A DNA stretch of 33,704 nt from Methanomassiliicoccaceae archaeon (GCA_009786295.1 WQTN01000143.1:1-33704); one strand, 5' to 3'. Shown: positions 7,484-17,022, counted from the stretch's first letter. The notes: generated from the letters alone by a model not told the origin. Numbers and translations are program-made.

Positions 7484-8545
7484 TCAGAGGAGCCCTTTTG
7501 CCTTGAACAATTCTGCGTTGAGCATCGATCCGCCGGCGCCGCCTCTCAGAGTATTGTGGGAAAGCACGAACATTTTGCAGTATCCGTTGCCGTCTCTGAT
7601 CCTTCCGACAGTGGTGGCCATGCCTCTTGCCCTCTCCGGACTTCCGGCAAGAGCATCGTACACAGGCTGCGGTCTGTCCCTTTCCGTCCTTACTATTATC
7701 GGCACTTCCGGCGCAGACGGCAGTTTCAGCGTCTGAGGCTCCCCTCTGAACTTCGATAGCGTTGAGGCGATATCCTCGGGCGAAGGGGATGAACTGAGCT
7801 TAATGACCAAAGATTCCAGATGGCCGTCTATCACCGGCACTCTGGCGCAGTTTGCCAGGACCCTGAAGGATGCGGGCTTGAAACCCTCGTCGGAGTAACC
7901 GCCGAGTATCTTCCCGAGTTCCTTTTCCATCTTCTCTTCTTCTTTGTCGATGAACGGAACGACGTTGCCCACTGCATCCAGCGACGCCACTCCGGGATAT
8001 CCGGCGCCTGAAAGCGCCTGATACGTGGAAATGAATACTTCTTCAAGGCCGAACTTCTTATCAAGGGCGAAAAGAGGGGGCGCTATGCCGGTAGAGGAAC
8101 AGTTGGCGTTCGTCACTATGTATCCTCCATTCCCGTAAGTGTCCTGTCTCTTGACAGAGACAGCATGGTCCGGATTGATCTCCGGTATCAGTATCGGAAC
8201 GTGCTTGTCCATACGGTGCGAGCCGGCGTTGGAGAAAACAGCCACGCCTTTTTTCGCAAGCTCGGACTCGGTCGGTCCCGCAAGATCGGAGGGTATCCCG
8301 GAGAACGCTATCCTTGCGTTCTTTGAGATATGATCGAGATCCATCGACCTGATCTTCGTTTCGAGAGCCTCGTCCGAAAACTTATGGTCCCTGATCTTGA
8401 CAGCGTCTCCGAACCTTTTTCCTTCCGATCTTTCCGACGCATAAAGCCCTTCGATCTCAAAGTATGGGTGACTCTCAAGCATCTGTACGAACCTCTGGCC
8501 GATAGGCCCGGTGGCTCCAAGAACGGCAACGCTGATCTTGCTCAT
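7484..8545 (-). CDS. asd: Aspartate-semialdehyde dehydrogenase
   Basis: A 353-residue enzyme reducing aspartyl phosphate to aspartate semialdehyde with NADPH. The Rossmann loop LGATGPIGQRFV is at residues 9-20, the nucleophile Cys149 in TNANCSSTG, and the active-site His242 in DGHLESLV. Length and motifs match the archaeal/fungal-type Asd. The product feeds lysine, threonine and methionine, and in many archaea also the ADTH route to 3-dehydroquinate, which makes the adjacent chorismate mutase notable. The ATG has AAGGAAGT about six bases upstream and a TATA box at 8585-8594. The gene next to it downstream is the unrelated Fic protein. Confidence 0.95.
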   Translation of the reverse strand: MSKISVAVLGATGPIGQRFVQMLESHPYFEIEGLYASERSEGKRFGDAVKIRDHKFSDEALETKIRSMDLDHISKNARIAFSGIPSDLAGPTESELAKKGVAVFSNAGSHRMDKHVPILIPEINPDHAVSVKRQDTYGNGGYIVTNANCSSTGIAPPLFALDKKFGLEEVFISTYQALSGAGYPGVASLDAVGNVVPFIDKEEEKMEKELGKILGGYSDEGFKPASFRVLANCARVPVIDGHLESLVIKLSSSPSPEDIASTLSKFRGEPQTLKLPSAPEVPIIVRTERDRPQPVYDALAGSPERARGMATTVGRIRDGNGYCKMFVLSHNTLRGGAGGSMLNAELFKAKGLL

Positions 8546-8584
8546 TTGAATACTTCCTTTTTAACTAGGGTCAATGCTATGTGG

Positions 8585-8594
8585 TTATTATATT
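8585..8594 (-). promoter_or_regulatory. TATA-like box for asd
   Basis: The minus strand reads AATATAATAA, about 40-50 bases before the asd ATG, which leaves room for a short leader carrying the AAGGAAGT ribosome site. Upstream, between asd and the chorismate mutase gene, TGGGAAATCCCA (near 8646-8657) and CTGCAAATGCAG (near 8680-8691) are short palindromes of unknown meaning. Confidence 0.5.
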
Positions 8595-8714
8595 TTGGGA
8601 ATGTTCCGGAGAACCTACTGTCTGTTTCATTGAAATCAGGGCATTGGGAAATCCCATAAATGTCACTGTAAATCTCCTGCAAATGCAGTAAATGCGCTGC
8701 AGATCGGCGGATGT

Positions 8715-8990
8715 TCACTTGTCGTACAGCAGCTTCTGCCTTTCCTTTGAGATCTTCAAAAGCACTTCCGCGATGAGCTTCGCTTCATATTCGAAGAGGC
8801 CGACCTCCTCGCATAGTTTCATGTACCTTTCAATGACCTCTTTTTCTTTCTTGCCGTCCCAGTATCCCTGGGAAGAATGTTTCTTCTCTCTGGCAAGCTC
8901 GTCCGTCATTTCTATGCGCGTGGCTATTAGGTCAACGATCTGTTTGTCGATAGATTCTATCTGCTCTCTGATCTCATCAACGCTCGGCAT
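8715..8990 (-). CDS. aroQ: Chorismate mutase, AroQ type
   Basis: A 91-residue all-helical protein converting chorismate to prephenate for phenylalanine and tyrosine. It has the family pattern: VDEIREQIESIDKQIVDLI with Arg8, then ATRIEMTDELAREKK with Arg25 and Lys36, corresponding to the substrate-binding Arg11, Arg28 and Lys39 of the E. coli P-protein domain. It is a stand-alone mutase with no fused dehydratase or dehydrogenase. An AT-rich element (ATTAATAAATC, 9022-9032) may be its promoter. It precedes asd on the same strand with a 169-base gap containing the asd promoter. Confidence 0.9.
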   Translation of the reverse strand: MPSVDEIREQIESIDKQIVDLIATRIEMTDELAREKKHSSQGYWDGKKEKEVIERYMKLCEEVGLFEYEAKLIAEVLLKISKERQKLLYDK

Positions 8991-9060
8991 ATCATCCCGT
9001 CTTTGCTACCTTATGCATGACGGATTTATTAATGATTTATCTTCTCAATAAGATGCAGGG

Positions 9061-9093
9061 AAAAATAAAAATTAAGGTCGGGGCGGTGCCCCG
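9061..9093 (-). terminator. Intrinsic-type terminator after the 2420-residue envelope gene
   Basis: Read on the minus strand, the perfect stem CGGGGC-ACC-GCCCCG (9079-9093) is followed by ACCTTAATTTTTATTTTT. It starts about 18 bases after the TAA stop of the giant gene. This is the clearest terminator in the window. Confidence 0.85.
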
Positions 9094-9111
9094 GTTTTAC
9101 CGTTAAGCTGT

Positions 9112-12100
9112 TTAATCGTCGATGTAGTCGTATCTCAGGCTTGCAAGCACCAGTGCCACTGTTGCAACCAGGAGCACCAACATCACCGCTGTCCATGAGT
9201 CATAAGCCACATATGTGCCGCCGAATCCCTCTGTAAGAAGGAATATCACGAACGAGATCACGGCTATGAGCACCGCTCCGAGCCTGAGGCCTTTGCCTGT
9301 ACCCGTTCCCTCATAATTCCTCTTGTAAGTGACCGTGAGCGCGATTATGCTTATCATGATGCACAAGACCATGAATACCAAGTTCAGTATTGCAAGGTTC
9401 CCTCCTCCCAATACGGTTGGTCCGGACTGGGTGTCGGTCTCTATGGGCGGAGACGGGCCGCCGCTTGCTGCCCTTACCACGATGGAATGGTCGCTGTTGA
9501 TATTACTGAAGGTATACGACGACAATCCGTCAGAGTTGATCTCCTTGCCATCGATCACCACCACAAGCTTATATCCCGTTTCTGCACGGAAGTCAAATGA
9601 GACCGTGTCTCCGCGCATGGCCTTGATCATTCCGGAGGGAGAGATACTCGTATGAGTGTCCGCGAAGGCAAACACTGCGTACTGCTCGACCGGGGTCGAA
9701 GACCACCTTGCCGTGAGCGCGGTGTCATTGTACAGCTTGTCGGTGAAGGACAGCCTTGTGCTGCCGGAATACCATCCTGCGAAGTACATTCCGCTGCGCA
9801 TAGGTTCGTTGGCGCCGATGGCGCCAAGCATTGTTCCAGACACGACATTGGAGAATGTCTGCAACAACGGGGTCCCTCCGTTTCCGTCAAAGGTCACGGT
9901 GATGAGGTCGACCTTCAGGAAGTCTCCGCTGTCCCTGATCCGGTATGTGGCCGGATTCAGCGGATTCAGCGGGCTGTACAGGTCGGCCCATCCGGCTATG
10001 CCCGACGGAGCCACAGTTCCGAGGTATGTTCCGGAATCTACGTACTGTGTGTTCACCAGAGTGCCGCCGTCATAGAACCTTACTCTCTCATTCCATGTGG
10101 CGAAGAGAGCGGCCGAGTCTGTGGCGCCTGCGAAGAGAGTGCTCAGGTCGGCTGTCGGCGACAGGTGCGTGCCTGTGAATGGGTCCAGCCATCCGTTGAA
10201 CACAGAGTACAGCGATGTCCAGCCGCCGAGGACGGAGGGGTCATACTTGTCTATGAACTTCTCTACCGTGACCGGTGCAGGAGCGCCTGTCCAATTTATT
10301 TCGACCTTTATCGCATTGCCTCCATAATCTCCGCTTGTTACGAGATTATAGGTAAAGCCGATGCTGCCCGGACCGACATCCTCATCCCACTGGAAAGAAG
10401 CAACAGGCGTCATCGATATGCTGTCGTAGAGTTTGATCTCCACTTGCCATTTCGCGGTGTACCAGGTCTCGCTTGTGGGTGTCACAAGGGCTCCGGCGCT
10501 GTTTTTGGCCGAACCGTCATACCATCCGGTGAACGTCAGCCTGCCTTTGGCCGGCTTTTCTGGAAGGTTGATGCTTTGTCCTTCAATGACCAGCATGTCG
10601 GGGATCGATGAAGGCGTTCCTCCGTTGGTGTTGAAATGCAGCACGAACCCATATCCGGCCGTCAGCATTATGTCGCCGACAAATTTGTCGGTCAGCTTAT
10701 AGAGGATATCCCCGCTTGCATAGTACCCGTCGACCGTCCCCAGTTCAACGAACCAAGAGATGAATGTCATTCCGCCCGGTGTGGGGTCCGTGAGGATGAG
10801 CTCTCTTAGAAGGGTGCCTTCCGGCATCAGGAAGAAATCATCGCGCGTATTGAGTATTCCATCTACGCCGGCATCCTGAGTTATTTTTCCGCTTACGTTA
10901 AGCCAGAGGCCGTCCGAGAGATACGCCGGCAGATCAAAGAAGCTGACTTTGACGAGCCATGTCGCCGTAAGCTTCATCGGTTTCAGAACAAGCAGGCCAG
11001 TTGGTTCTGCAGTTCCGTCCGCGTATCTGTCGTTCGGTGTGACAGAGAGGTCCCACCATCCGGTGAACGCTACTCCTGCCCTTGACGGTGCATCAGTGAA
11101 TCTGTCGCTGTGAGTACTGAACCTGCTCGGGAGAGGCTTTTCGACACGCAGATACTGCGGGGCTATCGTGACGCCCGGAGAGTATCCGGAGTCAAATTCC
11201 ACCAATACGACGAACTCGTAGTCCAAGGTCACGTCCTTTGTGATCTTTGATGAGGTACTGTCGCTGGGAACACTTGGGAGATAGAGGAAACCTGTCGTAT
11301 AGTACTGCGTTCCGAAGTCCTCATAGTCGTTAGGGTCAGAAATGCCTGTTCTGTCGTACCATCCGACGAAATTCCAATCGGTCTTTGCAACATACGGGTT
11401 GAGACTGTCGCTCGGCGATGAGATCAGATCTGAAAGTTTCGATCCCTCCAGAAGGTTCATCGAAATGCCGGTGAACAGGGGATTGGCAGACGTGCCTACA
11501 TTGAAGTCGACGACCGCATACCATTTTCCGTATAATGTCGTGTTCGTTGTGACTCCGCTCAGAATAGCCGGCGCCGTTGATAGGCCGCTTGCGGTAAGAG
11601 ACACCGCATCGCTTGCCTTATACCACTTCACATAATTGTTATGGAAGCCGGTTTTGGACAATGTCGGCGCAGTAACGGTGCCGAGGTCCGATACATCGAC
11701 TATGATGTAGCCGAAGGTGTCTGTGCCGATGGTCTCTGTACCGTGGGTCACCGTGCCGACCGGGTACGGGACTTCAAGATTCCCGGTGAAGTAGAACTTG
11801 ACCTCTACGCCCCATTTTGCCTTGAGCGTTATGGAGGACGTGACGTTGCCTGTATAGGCAATATCATTCGTCTGGTTCACATATTCTGTGCTGCCGACAA
11901 GCCATCCTTTGAACGTCTTGTCATTAGCGGCGTTATACGTAGGCAGAGGTACGATGAACTTGCCTGAGCCCGGAGGAGCATTTTCGAACGGCGAACCGTT
12001 AAATGGCGTGCCTTCGTCAACAGTTATCGTCGCCGGGGGCGCGGAAGATCCTCCGTTCATATCGAATGCCACATCCGCCAGCCATCGTATGTAGGCAACC

Positions 12101-15100
12101 GTGTCTGTAGTTATCGAGTCGCCCGGGGCCCACTCCGTAAGCAGGCCGCCGCTGATATAGTCGGGTACGACCCCTCCGTTCTTGTACCATACCGCATTAG
12201 GCTCTCCCGCAGCACTCGGTGTGCCGGTAGTCTTGTAGTACAATCCAGTTTTTGCCAGTGCGACGTATGAAGTGCCGTCGAAGAGGCTCGTGTTCAATCT
12301 GTCCAGCATATCCGCAAACGTATCGGTTGATGTATCGTACGGAACCATCACCATCGAGGGGGATCCTCCCATTATGTTGAATCTGAAAAGGTCCCTGAAC
12401 TCCGGCGTCAGTTCCACGCTGTATGTGTAGTAGATCGTAGGCGGGCCGTTCGTAAACCATTCGTACGGTGTGGAATTGGCGTCGAACCAAGAGGTCGGGT
12501 CGCTGCCGCTCAGCTTGATCTTCGGCATACCGGTGCCTGTCATTTCGAATGCCGTACCTTCCAGAACAAGGAAGTGATAGCTTCCGGGCACCCATGTTGA
12601 CATTGTCGTCTGATCGACGATCCCTGCTAAGCCGCCGTCGTCAAATGTTATCTCGAATCCCCATCCTGCGATGAGCTTGACGTTTTGGGTTACGGTCGTC
12701 AGATTATCATATTTCGTGTCCCCCGCGGCCGGCTTGTTTGTGCCGTCGTACACATACCAGCCGAGGAAATGCATCCTTACGAATTTCGCATCTTCTTTGT
12801 ATATAGGGCCGGTTGTCTGCGCATTCACCATTTCATTTTTTACAGTGTCGAAGATCGTATCCCCGAACAAAGTGTAAGTAGGAAGGGGGTGAGACACAGG
12901 GACAGCCATGGTGTAGGGCGATGCTGTTATCACGGCGCTTCCCATTACGGCGTCATTGAAGTAGAACTCCACATTGGCGGAATACAGGGCCATGAGTTTC
13001 ATATCTCCCTGCACAGGGGCATCCGCCTCAAATCTCTCTTTTGTAGGGTAGAGGTCCGGGTAGAATAGAATTTTGTTCGTCTTCGGCAGCACCAGATTCG
13101 CAACATGGCTTACCGTGATTCCGCCGTCGAGGACATACCATCCGTTGAAGTTCACATCGGAGGCCGTCGGAACCAAAGTCGACGGCAGAGCCGCAGTGTA
13201 ACCGCCGCCGCTCCATGTGCCCACGTTATGCTGGTAGGTGTACACCCCGCTTCCGGGCGAGGTCTCCGCCAGACCGCTCGCTGCCGCCATCGTGGCCGTG
13301 CCGTTGACCCCGTTGTCTGCGTAGAACGTGATCTCGGCATACCATCTCGCCTTGAGCGTAAGAGAGGTCACATTCGGCATAGCAACGAATGCCTTCAGGT
13401 ATGACAGGTCGCCCATCGGATCTGCCGCGTCATAAGCCGCATAGCATGTATCAGAGGGGTTTCCGTACCATCCGCCGAATGTCAGTCCTGTCTGGGACGG
13501 AGTGCCGGGGTAGTAAGAGGTTCCTTTGCCTGTGTTGGTGTTTGTGAGGGTGAATTTCGCTATGTAATAATAATCGAAACTGTCGTAGTCGTTGTTGGGT
13601 TCGACCAGATCGTCTCCGACGATCATTATCACGTTAGTCGAAGGATTGCCGTCGTTCGGATCAAAGGTCACGGTCACAGTTTTGGCAAAATATGCCACGA
13701 ACTTCATGCCGGACTGAAGCGACATCGGCCATTCTGCAACGCTGAGGGCCGGATTGACATACATCCTGTCTCTTACAGAGTATGTCCAAACGGGGTGGTC
13801 CTCATCCGTGGTATCGAGGATACCCCATCCGACGAACGCATATCCGGCGTTCGGCGTTGCTTTCAGGATCAGTCCGGTACCGTATGGGTAACTGGCCTCT
13901 TCAAATCCCTTCGTGCCCGTACTAAATCCGCTGTACAAGGGGATGGAAGGATCAAGAATAAGTTCGACCGAACCCCCGACGGGATTCGCCGCATCGACGG
14001 CAGGTACTATATCTGTATGTCCTGAGGTCAATCTGGTCTCAAGTTTGATCGTGTATTCTTTGCCTATGAACAGTGCGTACAGGTTGAGTATGCCCTGATC
14101 TGTGACAGGGTCGCGGTAGATCAGACTTTCATCAATGGTGAATCCGAAACGATCGACTGCCGTTATCTTATCATCGTTGGTAGTGTTTATGAACACTGCA
14201 GACCCATGTTTTGCATTGTCCGCAGTGTACCATCCTTTCAGACTGAATCTGACGAACTCCGGCCATTCCATGGTCTTCAGCTCTTCGCCAGCAAGATACG
14301 TCAGGCTTCCGTACAGAGTACGGTCGGACACCAAAATGCTGGAAGTGACCATCAGATCATCATAGTCGGGGTCCACGTCATTGAGGTCTCCGTCGCCGTC
14401 ATGGTCGCCGTTGGGGAAGGAATAGAAATCAATGATGTAATACTCTAAAATGAGTTCCCATGTGACGCCGTCGTTTTTATAGCAGGTACCTACCCTGGTG
14501 CCCGTACCGCTGATGTCAGGCATTATGTCTATCGGCGATGCTGAGGTGCCGTCCGCCTCCGGCCCGTATATGCCGGGTTTGACGGATTTCATGTGGAACG
14601 GCGGGGTCTTCTTGTTCTTGTTCTCTACGAACTGAAGGGTTCCTGTGGCCAGACCAGTAAAGTTCCTGATCTCTATCCGCCCCTGCCCATCAGGCAGAAG
14701 GTTTGAAATGTCAACAGGCCCTGTGTTATTTATTATCAGCAGGCCGGTCTTTTCGGAACCTCCGTATGTCCATTTCGCAACGTTGTTCCAACCGTTGAAT
14801 ATTGCCTCTGCCCCGCTCTTTGTGGCCGCATCCGAAGAGACCTGAAGGGCATACATTGTCGTCCCGGAGAAGGAATCCGGCTTGATCACCGTGTCGCCCC
14901 ATACTCCGATCACCAGGCTGTCAAAGGCCATTACCTGCAGATTGGAGAATGATTCGTTGCCGACAGTTGTCTTTTTAGGAAGATAAACTTTGGTGAGTCC
15001 GGTGTTTTTGAAGGCCGAGTTGCCGATAGTGAGTGAACCTCCGGTATCAAGGAATTCGAAATAGGACAGGGACCCGCATCCGAGGAATGCTCCGACACCG

Positions 15101-16374
15101 ATATAGCTCGCATTTGTGGCTGTGACGCCCAGGACACGGGTCTTTGTGAACGCATTGTCCGGTATTTCTTTTATCTCGTTGAGGTCCACCTCTATGGCGG
15201 GGCATCCGTCGAAAGCCGTGCTGTTCATCCTTTCAACCCCGTCTGCTACTGTGAATTTATTGTTGATAAGCTGAGTATCTATTCTGGACGGCACTTTGAT
15301 CAATATCAGATCTCCCCCGTCCAGCCCGTATAATGCACCGCGGACGCCCTTATCGCTGCTGTCCTCAGATATCAGAGATGAGTATTTGCCGTTAGAGGGG
15401 TTCACAACGAAGTATTTCAGTTCTGCGATGCCATCGAATGCGCCATCGCCGATATTGGTGACCATTCCCAGATCCGCTGAGTTCAGATTAGTGTGTTGGA
15501 ACGCATATTTCCCTATGGTGTACGGTGCTGTCAGAGGCAGAGCGATGTCGCTCAGCGCTCTTCCGGAGAATGCATAGGCGCCTATGCTCGTTACGTTTTC
15601 GACAGACAAAGAATATCTTGTCGCATCGTCTTTGCTTGTCTCATTGTTAAAATAAAATGCATAATCGCCAATCGTCACGGCTTTTGGTATACTGAGCGAA
15701 GTTTTTATCGTCGCTTTTGAGAATGCATAGTTGCCGATGCTTGTGCACTCGGGGAGAATGACCTTACTGAAATCTCTTGCAAGAGATGTGCCGGTCACAG
15801 CCCCGAACGCGCCTACGCCTATCGTCGTCACCTTTGGAAGTGAAAGTGTTGCTATTACTGGGATATCACCAGTGTATGGCGAGCCTCCGGACCAAGGCGA
15901 TATTGCAAAAGCAAAATCCCCGACCGTTATGAGCTCTTCTGCAGTTATTTCGGTGAGCGACAGGCAGTTGAAGAAGGAATAATTTCCTATTGCCGTCACA
16001 TTTTTGAGATCAAGCGACTTAAGGGCTGTGCAATCCCTGAATGCAGAATTCCCGATCTTTACTACATTGTTACCCATTATGACCTCTTTCATGAGCTCAT
16101 TAGGATAGAAAGCCAGGTCGGCAATGGCCGTTACAGGATAAACATCGGTACCGCCGATCACTATCTCATTCGGGATTGTTACCTTGTCTGCATTGGCGTT
16201 ATAGCTTATCAGCGTGGCTTCTTTTATGGCCGCGGAAGGGTCGTATTCGAATGTGAAGTCGCCTATTGTTATTGTTGTAGGTGCCGCGCTTGAATCGTCG
16301 TCGGATACAAGCACGAATGCTCCAGCTGTCATCAGGATGACCAAAACAGCTGCCGCTAGTACATTTTTTTTCAT
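9112..16374 (-). CDS. Giant envelope protein with BspA leucine-rich and InlB-type repeats
   Basis: A 2420-residue secreted or surface protein. A signal peptide (MKKNVLAAAVLVILMTAGAF, then VSDDDSSAA) leads into BspA-type LRR_5 repeats at about 40-540 (IGNSAF, IGNYSF, VGDFAF, IGDGAF). An Asp-rich DHDGDGDLNDVDPD loop near 655 resembles calcium-binding thrombospondin type 3 or dockerin loops. About 13 InlB B/Listeria-Bacteroides repeats follow (about 710-2215), marked by FxGWY cores such as FGGWYG, FNGWYV and FTGWYD. A YTFSNINSDHSI domain precedes three hydrophobic helices at about 2325-2350, 2362-2385 and 2393-2415. A GGAGG site lies seven bases before the ATG. Such repeats suit adhesion to cells or polymers, but the ligand is unknown. 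Confidence 0.9.
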   Translation of the reverse strand: MKKNVLAAAVLVILMTAGAFVLVSDDDSSAAPTTITIGDFTFEYDPSAAIKEATLISYNANADKVTIPNEIVIGGTDVYPVTAIADLAFYPNELMKEVIMGNNVVKIGNSAFRDCTALKSLDLKNVTAIGNYSFFNCLSLTEITAEELITVGDFAFAISPWSGGSPYTGDIPVIATLSLPKVTTIGVGAFGAVTGTSLARDFSKVILPECTSIGNYAFSKATIKTSLSIPKAVTIGDYAFYFNNETSKDDATRYSLSVENVTSIGAYAFSGRALSDIALPLTAPYTIGKYAFQHTNLNSADLGMVTNIGDGAFDGIAELKYFVVNPSNGKYSSLISEDSSDKGVRGALYGLDGGDLILIKVPSRIDTQLINNKFTVADGVERMNSTAFDGCPAIEVDLNEIKEIPDNAFTKTRVLGVTATNASYIGVGAFLGCGSLSYFEFLDTGGSLTIGNSAFKNTGLTKVYLPKKTTVGNESFSNLQVMAFDSLVIGVWGDTVIKPDSFSGTTMYALQVSSDAATKSGAEAIFNGWNNVAKWTYGGSEKTGLLIINNTGPVDISNLLPDGQGRIEIRNFTGLATGTLQFVENKNKKTPPFHMKSVKPGIYGPEADGTSASPIDIMPDISGTGTRVGTCYKNDGVTWELILEYYIIDFYSFPNGDHDGDGDLNDVDPDYDDLMVTSSILVSDRTLYGSLTYLAGEELKTMEWPEFVRFSLKGWYTADNAKHGSAVFINTTNDDKITAVDRFGFTIDESLIYRDPVTDQGILNLYALFIGKEYTIKLETRLTSGHTDIVPAVDAANPVGGSVELILDPSIPLYSGFSTGTKGFEEASYPYGTGLILKATPNAGYAFVGWGILDTTDEDHPVWTYSVRDRMYVNPALSVAEWPMSLQSGMKFVAYFAKTVTVTFDPNDGNPSTNVIMIVGDDLVEPNNDYDSFDYYYIAKFTLTNTNTGKGTSYYPGTPSQTGLTFGGWYGNPSDTCYAAYDAADPMGDLSYLKAFVAMPNVTSLTLKARWYAEITFYADNGVNGTATMAAASGLAETSPGSGVYTYQHNVGTWSGGGYTAALPSTLVPTASDVNFNGWYVLDGGITVSHVANLVLPKTNKILFYPDLYPTKERFEADAPVQGDMKLMALYSANVEFYFNDAVMGSAVITASPYTMAVPVSHPLPTYTLFGDTIFDTVKNEMVNAQTTGPIYKEDAKFVRMHFLGWYVYDGTNKPAAGDTKYDNLTTVTQNVKLIAGWGFEITFDDGGLAGIVDQTTMSTWVPGSYHFLVLEGTAFEMTGTGMPKIKLSGSDPTSWFDANSTPYEWFTNGPPTIYYTYSVELTPEFRDLFRFNIMGGSPSMVMVPYDTSTDTFADMLDRLNTSLFDGTSYVALAKTGLYYKTTGTPSAAGEPNAVWYKNGGVVPDYISGGLLTEWAPGDSITTDTVAYIRWLADVAFDMNGGSSAPPATITVDEGTPFNGSPFENAPPGSGKFIVPLPTYNAANDKTFKGWLVGSTEYVNQTNDIAYTGNVTSSITLKAKWGVEVKFYFTGNLEVPYPVGTVTHGTETIGTDTFGYIIVDVSDLGTVTAPTLSKTGFHNNYVKWYKASDAVSLTASGLSTAPAILSGVTTNTTLYGKWYAVVDFNVGTSANPLFTGISMNLLEGSKLSDLISSPSDSLNPYVAKTDWNFVGWYDRTGISDPNDYEDFGTQYYTTGFLYLPSVPSDSTSSKITKDVTLDYEFVVLVEFDSGYSPGVTIAPQYLRVEKPLPSRFSTHSDRFTDAPSRAGVAFTGWWDLSVTPNDRYADGTAEPTGLLVLKPMKLTATWLVKVSFFDLPAYLSDGLWLNVSGKITQDAGVDGILNTRDDFFLMPEGTLLRELILTDPTPGGMTFISWFVELGTVDGYYASGDILYKLTDKFVGDIMLTAGYGFVLHFNTNGGTPSSIPDMLVIEGQSINLPEKPAKGRLTFTGWYDGSAKNSAGALVTPTSETWYTAKWQVEIKLYDSISMTPVASFQWDEDVGPGSIGFTYNLVTSGDYGGNAIKVEINWTGAPAPVTVEKFIDKYDPSVLGGWTSLYSVFNGWLDPFTGTHLSPTADLSTLFAGATDSAALFATWNERVRFYDGGTLVNTQYVDSGTYLGTVAPSGIAGWADLYSPLNPLNPATYRIRDSGDFLKVDLITVTFDGNGGTPLLQTFSNVVSGTMLGAIGANEPMRSGMYFAGWYSGSTRLSFTDKLYNDTALTARWSSTPVEQYAVFAFADTHTSISPSGMIKAMRGDTVSFDFRAETGYKLVVVIDGKEINSDGLSSYTFSNINSDHSIVVRAASGGPSPPIETDTQSGPTVLGGGNLAILNLVFMVLCIMISIIALTVTYKRNYEGTGTGKGLRLGAVLIAVISFVIFLLTEGFGGTYVAYDSWTAVMLVLLVATVALVLASLRYDYIDD

Positions 16375-16858
16375 TTATTTGCCTCCATAAATAATTGTTT
16401 TTCTGGCCGTGTCGCTTACTCACGGACATGTTGTGTCTCTCTTCCACAGCCCTCGTGTGCCCAATTTCCTCCTTGTACAAAAAGTGCTCGCTTTCCGGTA
16501 CTGGATTCAGCAGGGTTTTTTGCATGATCGGCGTTCCGGTATCGCAGAACATCTGTGGATTGATCATTCTGCTCGCGAAGGCAAGACCGCCTGAACCGAA
16601 ATAAAATCTATCGGACAGGACGGCAATTTGTTTGCCGACCGTCTCGCCTGAGCGCAGAAGAGGGACAAAGAAAATTTTTGTGAAACTCTCTTCTTTTTGC
16701 TGTATGCAGTATGGTTCATATGTCCAACCGGTATCGTAGGAGAACGTGCTTATATCTTCCCCGATGAACGACCAATAGGTTATTGGATCCACGAAAGATT
16801 TCGCACAGCCAAACATACCATTCCTGCAATATACGAGATAATTTCTAATTATATATAT
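16375..16858 (-). promoter_or_regulatory. Long upstream region of the giant envelope gene
   Basis: No recognisable gene here. The minus strand has TATA-like elements at 16846-16858 (AATATATATAATT) and 16826-16836 (CGTATATTGC), so transcription from them would leave a leader of about 450 bases before the ATG at 16374. CGGCAATTTGTTTGCCG (near 16629-16645) can form a six-base-pair hairpin. A minus frame open from 16816 into the giant gene would encode about 146 codons before the overlap (including a CDTGTPIMQKTLLNPVPES segment). I do not recognise it and see no domain, so it is not called a gene. Confidence 0.4.
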
Positions 16859-16879
16859 TCATTTATCTCCATATATGGC

Positions 16880-16898
16880 AACATACTGTTTATATGTT
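16880..16898. promoter_or_regulatory. Palindrome and TATA-like element in the divergent promoter region
   Basis: AACATA (16880-16885) and TATGTT (16893-16898) are perfect inverted arms separated by seven bases, and TTTATATG on the plus strand overlaps the right arm. The element lies between the giant envelope gene (minus) and the ACT-domain regulator (plus). It could combine the plus-strand promoter, starting near 16920, with an operator. Confidence 0.4.
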
Positions 16899-16940
16899 CA
16901 GAGTTTCCCGATTATTCTGAACAAAGCTATTTCGAAAACC

Positions 16941-17022
16941 CCCGGATACGCCGGGAACGGGGTCTGTTCCGAGATATCACACGGTCTCCGGCGCAACGGT
17001 TTTTGACGGCAAACAGAAACCG
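16941..17022 (+). ncRNA. Candidate structured leader RNA upstream of the ACT-domain regulator
   Basis: Several helices fit one plus-strand RNA. CGCCGG (16949-16954) can pair with CCGGCG (16988-16993), overlapping an inner GGAAC (16954-16958) with GTTCC (16966-16970). Next, CGGTTTTT (16997-17004) pairs with AGAAACCG (17015-17022), eight pairs with one G-U, around a ten-base loop. CCCGG (16941-16945) with CCGGG (16951-16955) is a competing short stem. I looked for RNase P and SRP RNA landmarks and did not find them. It may be a regulatory leader or a separate small RNA; pairing by eye is not proof. Confidence 0.35.

Noticed and set aside
8680-8714. Hairpin CTGCA...TGCAG as a terminator of chorismate mutase
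   Set aside because: The stem is short and no T run follows on the minus strand.
9652-10611. Long antisense open frames across the giant envelope gene
   Set aside because: They mirror the repeats of the giant gene and give Cys- and Arg-rich peptides without domains.
16199-16816. A 206-codon minus-strand frame before and overlapping the giant gene start
   Set aside because: It overlaps the signal-peptide region in another frame and shows no family features. Codons 1-146 are outside the overlap, and a TATA-like element lies upstream, so it is kept as a doubtful leader frame only.
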